NCBI RefSeq assembly: GCF_001625305.1
Contig: NW_017803713.1
Coordinates: 433,610-497,609, forward strand
DNA length: 64,000 nt
From: Branchiostoma belcheri
Lineage: Eukaryota > Chordata > Leptocardii > Amphioxiformes > Branchiostomatidae
Reading direction: 5' to 3'
The notes under the pieces are model-generated. The model saw nothing but the letters and a program-made list of their open reading frames with translations, ran no database searches and was not told where the DNA came from. The translations under genes were made by a program, and so were the position numbers. This document shows, piece by piece, positions 1 through 12,300 of the stretch (positions are counted from its first letter, which is position 1; every line of letters begins with the position of its first letter).

Positions 1-36
1 AAACAGCCCGGCCGGACCCCGGTTTGAAAATGTGAC
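1..36. mobile_element. Right end of a family C MITE
   Basis: Matches the right terminus of the copies at 11291-11492, 42742-42934 and 51867-52069 (AACAGCCCGGCCGG... then GAAAATGTGAC). The rest of the element lies outside the window. Confidence 0.6.
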
Positions 37-71
37 ACATTGGTACATCCACATCCACTTTTTCCATACAG

Positions 72-374
72 AAAGCGGAAGCCGTGAGTACACCAGTCTG
101 GGTTGTTGGAGGGACACGTCTGACCACGCCATCCCGATCCTGGAGGGCACGGACCCACGGCTAGACGGCAGTGGCTATCAGGCGCGCGCCAACGCCATAA
201 AGAAGTGCTACAAGGTGGCGCTGTCCCGTGGGCTCGCCCTGTTCGCAGTGCAGAACGGCGGGCAGTGTTTCGGCTCGGCTACCCTCGACACCTACAACAA
301 GTACGGGGCGTCCTCGGATTGTGGCGAGGACGGCGAGGGCGGGTCGTGGTCAAATCACGTCTACAAACTTGCAG
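72..374 (+). CDS. Exon: WSC-like Cys-rich domain of the polycystin-like gene
   Basis: One phase 1-1 exon preceded by a pyrimidine-rich acceptor (TTTTTCCATACAG) and followed by GCAG|GTGAGA. It encodes about 100 residues containing [27 protein letters not shown] and SNHVYKL, with four cysteines. This pattern recurs in WSC-like carbohydrate-binding modules of marine invertebrate surface proteins. The exact domain name is an inference; a PAN/lectin-like relative is possible. It is the most N-terminal module visible and is probably extracellular. Confidence 0.65.
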
Positions 375-3300
375 GTGAGACATTCTAAATCTAGGCCGTT
401 GAGCGACCGTTGATTCTGACTGCCAGTTTCACTAGGCAAAGGTCACTTCGCGACCGTACAGCGACCAACAATGGATTTGTATGACCCTTGATATCATAGT
501 TATCATAGAATTTGATGTGAGATGTAACTGTATGATGTGAAAGATAAAGAAACACAAAAACGTACAAAAATCGTTCTTTATCTGCCGAAAATTGGGTTAC
601 ATCATGTTGCAATTTTATAGCAGGAGGGATTTAGACTCCTGTCTGACCATATAATATGAATTTATTTGAGTAAGAACTAACAGAGTAGACCATATGCGAA
701 CTTCAAGGTAAACATTGTGCATTTGCTTTGCAAATGTTACCTTTCTAATTTTACACTGTGTTCTCCAGCTACGTGGCTGACGCGGGAACCGTCGTGGGTG
801 GTGGACTCCGCCGGTACTCCGCACGTGTTCAACGGGGTGACATACGATGCCGCTAACGCCCTGGACGGGAACACTGGAACCTACTGGAACCCACAAACCG
901 AACCCACAAACTACCTGTACAACAACTGGTACATCGTACTCAATCTCACAGAGCCGTATGCTCTGTACCGGCTCGCAGTCAACAACTTCGGGGACACCTC
1001 ACACGACATCCACGCTTTCAAGCTGCAGAAGTCGCTGACTGGGAGTCCCTTTTACTGGAGAGACGTCGTGTTCGTTGAAGACGTACAGAACGGAACAGGC
1101 CAGCGCCAGGAGTTCGGCGGGTTCCAGGGGACAGCCCAGTACTGGCGATTCGTCGTCAATCGTACCCACTCGGGCTGGCAGCCGTGGCTTAAAGAGCTGG
1201 ACCTCTACGGAATCGCATCAGGTGAAATTGATAGATCCATAGATATGAAATAGATAGATGTACTGTTATTGTAATATTGAACAAAAGAAAAACAGGAACT
1301 CAAATCCAATTATTTAATACACACACAAATGCGCCTACAGGGCAACCAGGTTCACAGCCGTATAGTTGAACGCAGATATTTGCTGTTCTCGCAGTTTGAG
1401 CTGGTCAACTGTTTTCTTTGTCTATTTGGGAGGAAGACCCTTGTGACGTTCTGGTACACAAGAATTTTTGAAGCTAAAATGTTGGAAAGTACCTTCACGA
1501 GGCCCTTTTTAGTGTATTTAACCATGAACTTCAAAGACCAGACATAACGGAGGTATCTGCCCTGTGACACATTCAGAACCTTCCCCCGAACATCAGCCGA
1601 CCAAGGTAGAGATTCAGGCAACGCCTACGAGTACGATACGATGCAAATCGAATGGAATTCGAGTTAAATTTGAGTAAATTGTGAATGCCAACCACACGCT
1701 CACTTACTCCCAAACATCAGCCAACCACAAGCTAACCACGGCCAAACCGCCTGTCCACACTCGAGTATTTGAAAGATTTTGGAAACATTCGGCTGCCGTA
1801 GAAAACAGTGGCTGACATGGCCGATACCAGCCGACCTTCCTCCCAACCTACTCCTAACCATAGTGTCCGATAGCAATTGTTTCATTGCAAGCTCATGCAC
1901 AATCAAGTAATACTGAACTAGACACAATAAATTAAAGCTACAGTAACCGTAACTCCTAACAACCACTGGGTGTGACGTCTTTTTTGGAGTCAGAGGAAGA
2001 TAAAAGATCCCGCTTTTTCTGTAATGTGTGGGTTTTCGGATGTTAAGAGAAGAGTAGTTTGTTTTTGTCTTGAAGAATAGCTTCAGGCCAAATTATTGAA
2101 TGCTTTACAGGGAGTAATATATGGATATTTTTATCTTTCGCAGACATAACGTGTGAAGCAGATCCCTGTCAACACGGGGCCACCTGCAGGGATGGTGACG
2201 GAGGGTACAACTGCACCTGCGCACCAGGCTACGGAGGACTGAACTGCGAATTCGGTCAGGACGTTACAGTCAATCTCTATTTTTCTTTATTTATATTCTA
2301 TTATTTGTTATCTTGTCAGACCAAGTGTGTGGTGTTACATTTTGTTGTCTTATTAGTTGCAGCTCCCGTTGAGAATAATTTTTAAAGTGAGTCTCCTCTT
2401 TGCTATAACATGAATGGTATGTACATGTGTCTGTGTGTTTGTGCACAATTGTGTGTGTGTGTTTGTGTGTGTGTGTGTGGCGTGTTGTGTGTGTGTGTGT
2501 GAGTGTGTGTCTGTGTGTGTGTGTGTGTATGTGTGTGTGTACGTGTATGTGTGTGTGTGTGTGTGTGTGCAGGGTAGAGACTCCGATCTGAAGGCATTGG
2601 CGAATCTACTGGTAGAGTAGATTTGAGACCCCGATCAGGATGGTGTTAATAAGTTACTTGGCTACCCATTTACAAATCCTACATTTCAAGTCAATCCGTT
2701 GATTACGAATCAAAGTTGGAAAGTTCATTTTAAAAGACAGTATTAAAATACGTATACTGTCTTTCAAGCTATTATTTCAAAATTCAAATCCTCAAACGGA
2801 ATCTCTACCGGTTGAATAGCCGACTCTACCATATTCAATGTAGAGATACTAGAATTTTCTCTCACGCCGATGGTTCTGATAATCCACATCTGTTCTACCC
2901 TCAGACATTGACGAGTGTGAGTCTAACCCCTGTCAGAATGGAGCACCCTGTAAGGATCAAGTCAACGGGTACACGTGCGTCTGTGCACCTGGAAATAACG
3001 GCGTGCATTGCGAAAACGGTAATGACTTCATGGTTTTTTTGAAACTATGTTTCTATAACGGTCGGAGTTTTAAAGACTTTCCAGTCAACTGCATTAGGTG
3101 ACTGACAAAGTTGTCTACAAGTAATCATGTCTACCGTAGGAAAACAAATTGTTTCTACTCAGTTTCTTCTTCTTCCGCTCCAAACAAAGAAGGTCTATAA
3201 CCTGAACCAGACGTCTATCACCATGGGGACTGGTGTTGGGTTACATGATGTTGCAAGTACCATGCAAAACTGGTGTATATGGTTTATATGAATGTGTTCG

Positions 3301-6300
3301 AGTAAGAATATTACAGACAAAGTAGTAGTTTGTTACGCTGGGCCATGTGAAGGTAAACATAATGCAAATGTTACCTTTCTAGTTATGAGATTCTTTCCAC
3401 ACATTCCACAAAAAACAATTTCAACTTTATTTCATGAAACAATATACATAATTATCAGCATCCAACTGACAATAATAACGTGATGACATGTCTGACAGCT
3501 TTAGATTCATCCAGCAACGTTCGTTTACTTTGATCCCGCCGCGATATTCTCGCGAGAATATGCGTGGGAGATCGAGAATTTCCCAGCAATCATTGCGCGC
3601 CGCGCGAAAATTCAATATGGCGACAAGGCACAGCTGGGAATGACGCCATATCAATGTGCACATGCACTGTTCTCTCCCGCACAGGTTGCGGCGGCTTCCT
3701 AAATGCCCCAAACGGAACCCTGAAGACCCCGGGACATCCTCAGGACTATGAAAATGACCTGAACTGTGTCTGGATCATCACTGTGGACCCTGAAGAACGG
3801 ATCTTCCTCTCATTCTTCATCTTTTCAGTGGAACCTCATTCTACCTGTAGATACGACTCCGTCAAGGTAGTATATGCGTCTATATATATTAATGTGAACA
3901 TAATACGTTTTGGGTCCAAAACAAACAGATATCAGTTTTCAATCTTATCAAACGACTGTCATACTCTCTGGTATTTTCTGAGCCACTCACTACTAACGCA
4001 ATTTTCAATCTTATCGAACGACTTTCAGACTCTGGTATTTTCTAGCCTCCTGTGCAGGCCCCGCGGCGGTGGGGAATAGTTTTATCTTAATATTGCCGGC
4101 CATCCTACATAGCCGCCGAGAGAAGGTTCCATTCTGCCTACGGAATGGAACCTTCTCTCGGCGGCTATGTAGGATGGCCGGCTATATTAAAATAATGCGT
4201 TAAAAACTCTTCTTCACCGCCGCGGGACCTGCACAGGAGGCTAGGTATTTTCTGAGCCACTCACTACTAACAATGTGTGGAATCTATCTTGTCCTTTTCC
4301 TTTTTCTAGAATATTTTAATACTTTCCTGTAGTCGTAATCAGATAACTTATCTGCATTAATGCCCTAAGTATGAAATACTGACTCAAATGTGCTAATGTG
4401 AAGCAATATGTGTCAATTTCATAAAGATTGCCTTATTTAGAATATTTTCCGTTTCGCTGTCCTGAAATCGCATTGAATGCCTGTAATGTTTTCCTTGTTT
4501 GATGATGACACTGATGTAAGCTCGATGTATCTCGATCGCCATCTTGTCTGTATTTGTTTATTTCTGTTTTGTAGGTAAAAAGTTTAAGGTACTTGAAAGG
4601 TAGATAGAAGACTTGGGTGTTGGCTTTGGACAATCGGGTTTTCAAGCCGTAAAACTACAGTGGATGCCTTTAAACAAAGACATCATGATTCACAAAGTAA
4701 CAAAATGTATATGAAAAAAAAATTAAGTCTTACTTCTATTGGTGTACGTCTTAACACCCCCCCCCCATTATTTCAGGTAGTACACGGGTAAAGTAATCTG
4801 AATGTTGTACAGACATGTAAATCAATCAGATGCAAAACGTCCACTAAAATTTTCTTAGCCAATTATCCTACAATATGTCTAAAAGAAGAAAAGATAGGAT
4901 ACACAAAGTAAGACCAGTGCCATGATGAGGATACTTTATTTAAAAAGTTACCACGGTTAACACATGACAAAAGGGTTAAACGTTCTTGCCAACACTAATC
5001 AAATTGGGACTCCGTCAGCCTTGTTCACGGAATGGACCCTTCTACTGCAGCTTCCGCGATGTGACGTCGGAAACACGTGATGGCAGCAGATGGTCGTACT
5101 AGTACGTGTCAGATAACCTGTGTCACCCCCCGTCTCGGTTCACACATATTCAACCTGCTATGTTTGCCTTGTAGGTACAAGACGGACGGGGCAACTCTTC
5201 GGTTGAAGTGGGGACCTGGTGCGGGACGGACCGCCCCGGACTCATCACGTCCACTAACAACACCCTGACCGTCGTCCTGCAGACGGACTATTCGTATGTG
5301 TACCCCGGATTCCTGGCCAAGTGGTCCATAGGAAGTAAGTACACCATGCATTAGGCCATGTTGATTTGATTATATTGATGACATCTTCTGGGAACCCCAA
5401 AACTAATGCAAGCAAAGGTTTGGCAAAAACGTTGCTTTCATTAAGAAATCTACGTGGTCATGAATGTTGAACAAATGACACAGAGTATGGTATGGCGAGT
5501 AATCCACTCTTCAAATTCATTTCTTTATATTTTCGTCTTTTTCGTTTGATTTACGACATTCTACGACATTGCTATCGATTTCTGATATTCTTGTTTTGCA
5601 ACTTACGGTTTATATTCGCTCTTTTTGCAACTTTTTGTACGATTTACAGTATGGCTGAAAACTTTTTTTTGGAAATGGCCGAAAATACATGCACTTGGAT
5701 GTTATCGATATAATAAAATCAACATGACCTTACATTCAAAGCAGATTCCTCTCGGGGAAAGACACTATCAAATTGGCCAGGCGGTGCTCAGTTGCCCCCT
5801 ACGAGATTTAGCCATTACTATAAGCTCTAGCGCTAAGCCCTTGTCACACACTCATAAATTTAGCCTCCCGAGCCCCAACCATGGTTAAGAGTAGGTCGGC
5901 GTTCGGCGAATTCGGCTACAAGTCGTCCCAGCCGATTATTTATCATACATATACTCTGTACGTAAGATATTTAGTCTTGTTAGATCTTTAGTTAAGTTGT
6001 AGAAGACCATATAAAAGTCCCTGTACTTTTTTGTTGTGTCAATAAAGAATCTCTTTTTTTTAATGTTTAAAACATTTGAGGACCGGCCGGAAGGTTCGAG
6101 TGTGACTGGTTCACATTGTACTGCAGCACAGGTGTCTCTGCTATATATAGATGCATTCCCAAACGTACAATATTTACATAATTATCTAGACACATATGAG
6201 TGGTTACCGAAACGTCGCCTGAATGAAAGAAATGGTTGTATAAAAGAGTCTCTTTACTCAATTATATCCATAGGGAAAGATGATACAAATGTAGATGTCC

Positions 6301-9300
6301 TTTCCACAAGGATGCCATATTGTTTCTCCAGGATGGTTCTGAGAATCTAATGTTTTTTTTCACCTCCAGACGACGTTGACGAATGTGAGTCGAACCCGTG
6401 CCAGAATGGAGCAGCCTGCACGGATCTCGTCACCGGGTACCTGTGCGTCTGTACTGCAGGATATGAAGGTCTGCACTGTGAAAAAGGTACGTATTTCATT
6501 CCCACAATTATAGTAATGTGTTAGCCTCCACCAGGCCTTTCCAAGGGGTATACGGATCACAAAATTTGGCAAAAAAGGGGACCAAGAGTGTCATGTCCAC
6601 GGGAAGGTTAGCATCTACCCGAAGCTTTAAGGGGGGCCCGCAAGCCCTTTTCCGTAGAGCGTAATAGGCCGTTCTAATTCTACATAGAGCGTGCTAGACA
6701 GACCGCTCTAATATTTTTGCGTAGAGCGTAATCGCCGTTTTAATTCTACGTAATGCGCTGTAGCCACTTGGAATTTACCGTAAAGCGTAATCAAGAGGTT
6801 TCCGAATTCAGCGTAGAGCGTTGTCGGGACCCCCCGAATGCTGGTCACCCATTGGTCGCCGCTAGGCTATGTGGATGCGAAATTGATCTAGCCCCCCCCC
6901 CTGCAGGTCCTCTTTTGGGGCCTGGTCAACCCCTTTGGAAGCCGAACTCCCCTGGAAAATTTTCATCCCTATCAAACCTCGTAGTCAGTCTGGTATACAT
7001 GTACGTAGAGACTAGTCACGTAGTGTGAAGGCCCAAAATTGTTGGAGGATCGCGATTTTAAATTTAGATAATCTTTGAAAACCTCATTCGTTTGTTTCGC
7101 ATAGTCGATGAACAGTTTCAATGCGTAATAAAAAAACAGTAGACATGATTGTAATGTTTGATCCATTCACACTGGGATAGAAAACTACTTTTTGTTACTA
7201 ATAGATAAAAGTGGTAACGCTCTTTTCGGAGCCTAAGAAGTTCACGAATAACTTCTGGTTTCAGAGTCAGGTTGTGGTGTAGTTGAAATCACACCGAATG
7301 GGATGATGAAGTCCCCCGGACATCCTGAGGACTACGACAACGAAGCACGGGTGTGTTCTAGAACCCGAAGTTCATGAATAATTTCTGTTTTCAGAGTCAG
7401 GTTGTGGCGGAATTAAAAACACACGGAATTGGAAAATGAAGTCCCCCGGACATCCTCAAAACTACAACATTGAAGCACGGCATGGGTGTGTTCTAGAACC
7501 CGCGAAATTGACATGAATGATTTCTGGTTTCAGAGGCAGAATGTGGCGGTGTTAAAAACACACCGAATGGGATGATGAAGTCCCCCGGACATCCTGAGAA
7601 CTACGACAATGACCTGGACTGTGTCTGGATCATCACTCTCGACCCGCGGCAGCGGGTCTACCTGTCTTTTCTCAACTTTTCCCTGGAGGCTGATTCAGAC
7701 TGCAGCTACGACTACCTCAAGGTAGCAGTTGATTCATTTCATTATTTCGAAACTTTTTAGCCCTGCTGGGTTAGTCTTCCAAGGCTCTAACCCATAGATG
7801 TTTGAACCCGTATGTACGGCTCAAACCCGTACATTGAAGTACAGTGTACAGTGTGAGGTACAGTGAAGTCATTTAAAAAGGTATACTTACATCACAAAAT
7901 CAACAATAAGCACACAAATCAACATTAGCCCTTGTCCTGCTGGCATTTTTTTTACACAGTACATGTATTTTAAAATAATTTGATGTCTTAATCAGGTGGG
8001 GTAGTTACTTCCGCATTTGTTGCGTTTCGCTGCGGTGTGATGCGTTGCACAAGAAACACCCTCAAATCGTACAAATACAGGGTGCTGTATAGATAATACT
8101 GTAGGTGCAACCCATTTATATATGGGCCCCGCAGGACAAGGGTACAATTGAAAAAGTACAGGTCGATGGTGCTTGTCATGTTATTTTGTAATCTGCAGGT
8201 TGGAGAATTTAATTGGCACTGGTTTCTTCTGGCTAAACAGATGCCCCTTTATTTCCCTGAAGGTGCTAGACGGTCGGGGTGAGTCTGCAGTTGACCTGGG
8301 CACGTGGTGCGGGTCTGATATCCCTCCGCAGCTGAACTCCACCACCAACACCTTAACGGTCATCTTCCACTCAGACTACAGCTATGTGGAACCTGGCTTC
8401 GCCGCACAGTGGTTCACGGACGGTTAGTTCATTTATTTTACCGATTTCTAACATAAATATAACCAGTACAGTGTTCAAATAGAGAAAGAAAATATCCTAG
8501 GCCGTGTTGATTTGATTATATGGATGACATCCTTTGGGAACCCCAAAACTAAGGCGAGCGTGCGAATAAAAAAAGTTTCCTTCATTATGAAATGTACGTG
8601 GTCATATAGGTTGAACAAATGACTAAACACACAAGGTATGGTATGGCGAACAAAAATGGACTCTTCATTTTCATTTCTTCACATTTTCTTCTTTTCCTTA
8701 ATTGACCCTGGTGAAAAAGCAGGAACCCCATACAGTTTAATACTTAACATAGATCATGTAAATGGTCTGATGGATGATATGCTACCGAAGGAAACATTCA
8801 GAAATTTACAATCATTATGCGAGGTGATTCTGTAACCTACCTCACATTTTGCAATGTTATGAATGAATGAATGGATGGACCTTACTTTATTGTGAACTGA
8901 ACTGATTCTCTGCCTTACAGCGTTACCTACCCAGCTGCCGACATCAACTCTCCAGCCGCCGCCGGCATCCACGCCCCAGCCGCCGGCATTCAGCCCCCAG
9001 CTGTCGACTTACACGTCTCAGCCAGGTAAGCTTACTCGTATTTGTTCTATCTTTAGATAGAAATGAGCAGAAGATAAACAGTAGTTAGTTACTACTAAAG
9101 GAAGCGTCATGAGCCCATCTATTTTATGGAAGGCAACAGCATTCTATCATCAAGCGGATCTGCCATAGGGATAGGCGCCATCCGAATCTGCCATAGGGAT
9201 AGGCGCCATACAAGGTCCATAAGAGGTACAATTTGATTACTAAGTATCTGGTCACATTTACTATTATGGCCGTCTTTCTTCCTAGCAATGTTTGCCGATT

Positions 9301-12300
9301 ATGACATTGTTGCCAATTCTCGCCGCTGTTTAATCACATGTTGCCAGCCAAAATGGGGGTTATTATATATGATGTTTACCGAAGGAAAACATTTGAAGGA
9401 AGACATTTGCTCAGTTCCTGTCTCTTCTATCTTCTTCTTCTTCTTCCGTTCCAAACAAATGAGGTCAATGACCTGAAACAGACGTCTGTCACCATGGTAA
9501 CTAGTGCTAGGTTACATCATGTTGCAATTTTATAGCAGGAGGGATTTAGACTCCTGTCACCATATATTTGAATGCGTTTGAGTAAAAATTAACAGAGCAG
9601 ACCAAATGCGAAGGTAAATATTACGCATTTGCTTTGCAAATATTGAATGAATGAATGAATGAATGAAGACCTTTATTGTACACACATACCCAGTAGGTTA
9701 AGTACAGGTCACAAAAATGATAGAATATAGATAACGTTACATATATACATCGTCAAGTAGCTACAATCAAGTATATTCGGGTTTCCTCTCGTTTCTTAGT
9801 AATGGTAAAAAGGTAAGAACAGATATGTCTCAATATAGAAGGTTTGTCTAAGCTCATTAGAAATATAAATTTATCTGCACAGCTTATATGTATAAAGAAG
9901 GGGAACAGATTGTATCAGATTATAAAGATCTACTGTCTCTTTGTGGTATAGTTTACATTCTGTTACAAAATGTTTCTCAACTTCGATTCTTCCTAGATCA
10001 CAGTACCGATATATTCGTTGTTCTAGGGGAGTATTACTAGTGTTTGTTATGTTTAAGCTACTTAAGAACATGCTGGACGAGGGTTACCCTCTCCATGGCC
10101 TGGTTCCACCGGCCAGGACAACGGCCACTGGGAGGACCTTAGAAATGGAACTGCACTTACAGTACCAGCAGCCCGTACAAAAAGACTGAAAAACTCTTTC
10201 TTACACAAGGCATTATGCCTGTACAACGAGTCTTTGCAGTAATGACTTTCAAGACGCTCTGGACTTTCAGTGCCCATGTGTGGCTTTGTAACATGTTTGT
10301 TTGTGTGTCTGTATATGTATAATAATTGTAATGTTAATGTGTATTTGTATTTACTATGTACAAAATTGTAAAAATCAGTGTTATTCAGCTTGGTTGACTT
10401 GTGAACCGGCTGCAAGGCTGATTTTATTAATAAAACTTGAAACTTTATTCCTACAGCTGTGAACATTGCACGAGGACGTCCTACGTGGCAATCTAGTACA
10501 CAGAGCGTAGGCGTGCCGGGGAGAGCCGTGGATGGGAACAGAGACTCGCACTACCAGGAGGGTGCTTCTTGTACTCTCACCCGCGAAAACAGCAACGCCT
10601 GGTGGTACGTGGATCTGGGGCATGCCCACAGTATCGACAAAGTCGTCATCTTCAACCGACAGGTAAATTATGTTTCTTACCGAACAATTCATTACCTCTG
10701 TATTAGTGTAGTTTTAGAGCTGTATGTACTACAAACATATATATTACCCATTTCATCTGTTCACCTGTACTTAGCCCGACAGGGCATGAATGTACAATAA
10801 AGGTTATTATTATTATTATCATTACTAAAGGTTTCACACATATACAAATGAAAACTACTCTCCTAGGATCCTATTAACATCCGAAAACCCACAAATTACA
10901 GAAAAAGTGTGATCCTTTGTCTTCCTCTGTCTCCAAAACGAAGTCAAACCCAATAGTTTTTCACCAGCAGTTTCTTAGTAGTTATCAGTAGTTCTATGTG
11001 TACTAATTGTTTTTTAATACGAAATGTTTATTCTGTTCCTCCAATTAGCCCTCGGGCATGAATTTGCAATGAAACATTACCAAAAATAACCGTTTCGTAC
11101 CCTCCATATTACACTTGAGTCCTTCTTGAAATGTCACGAGAATGGAGGGTCAGACAGCGCATTTAGTTATATCTAATTTGTCCCCAATATATGTCTGTTT
11201 TGTATTGTTTGTTTGTGTACATTTCTGTATTATCTTTGTGTATATAATATCATGTTAATTATTTTATGTTCGATGGCCAGCGGTGCTTATGCTGAAGTCA
11301 CAATTCCCACACGGGGCTCGATCGGCCGGGCAGCTTTTGGGAACGAAATGTACGATAAAAGACAACAAAACACAGAAATGTTTTTTAATAACAATCATCG
11401 GCACTATTTCTGTATATTCTTGACACGTATTGTTATTTGTTTGTTGATTCAAACAGCCCGACTGGGCTCCGGTTTGGAAATGTGACCTAAGCATTATATA
11501 AGTGTCATTATTAAATTGAGTGTGTCGCCATCGAAGTCTTGTATTTTCTTTTATGTTTTTAATAAATGATTTAAAAAAAAAACGACAGGACTGCTGTTCG
11601 GAGCGACTCAGTCCCTTCCGGCTTCACGTGGGGAACTCCACGACGGTCAGGTATAATCCGACCTGCGGGGGCGACCAGACCGCGAGTAGCGGCACGGTGA
11701 CGGTGGAGTGTGCGGGGCTGTCCGGCCGGTACGTCGGGGTGCTGCTACCCGGCCGCAACCGGAAATTGTCGCTGTGCGAGGTAGAAGTATATGAGGGTAA
11801 GTGAGCATGATGTGTTTCTTTGTGTTGTGTTTAGTTTCTTTGAAATCCATGTATGGATAGCCATAACGCGTTCTTTGAACGGTGCCCTGCATTATAAGTG
11901 GCCTTTTCATAGTCTCTACCAGGTTAGCAATGTTGCTTCAAAAATAGTTAAGAATAAAGCCAAATCGGGAGAATTATTGGCCACAATAATGTAACCTTAT
12001 CGTAGCCTAATCTTCCTGGTAAATTATTCCTTTATTTTGACAAATTTCTATGACCCGTACCCCGAAGGATAGCGGTTTAGCCTGAAAGACGAGAGAGCTA
12101 GTCAAAATATTTTACAATCATGCAAATACTGAAACATTACCAATTTCCTTTACTGGTGTTATTTCTTGTGACCGTTGTAAAATGTATATTTTTTATGGTA
12201 GACTCTCCTGCTGTTGAAGTTACGAGTGCGATTCTCGGAGCTGTACCGCCTAACACGACCGTGCCACTCATCTTCAGTTCACCAGCACCGGACAACCACA

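Noticed and set aside
2403-2620. Val/Cys-rich and His/Thr-rich small frames
   Set aside because: Translation of a GT microsatellite.
4095-4182. MicroRNA hairpin
   Set aside because: The perfect 40-bp arms are part of a foldback MITE with target duplications; perfect pairing over the full length is unlike a typical miRNA precursor, though small RNAs from it are possible.
7240-7509. Two extra CUB exons
   Set aside because: Only the first third of the exon is present, the reading frames end in stops, and no donor keeps the phase.
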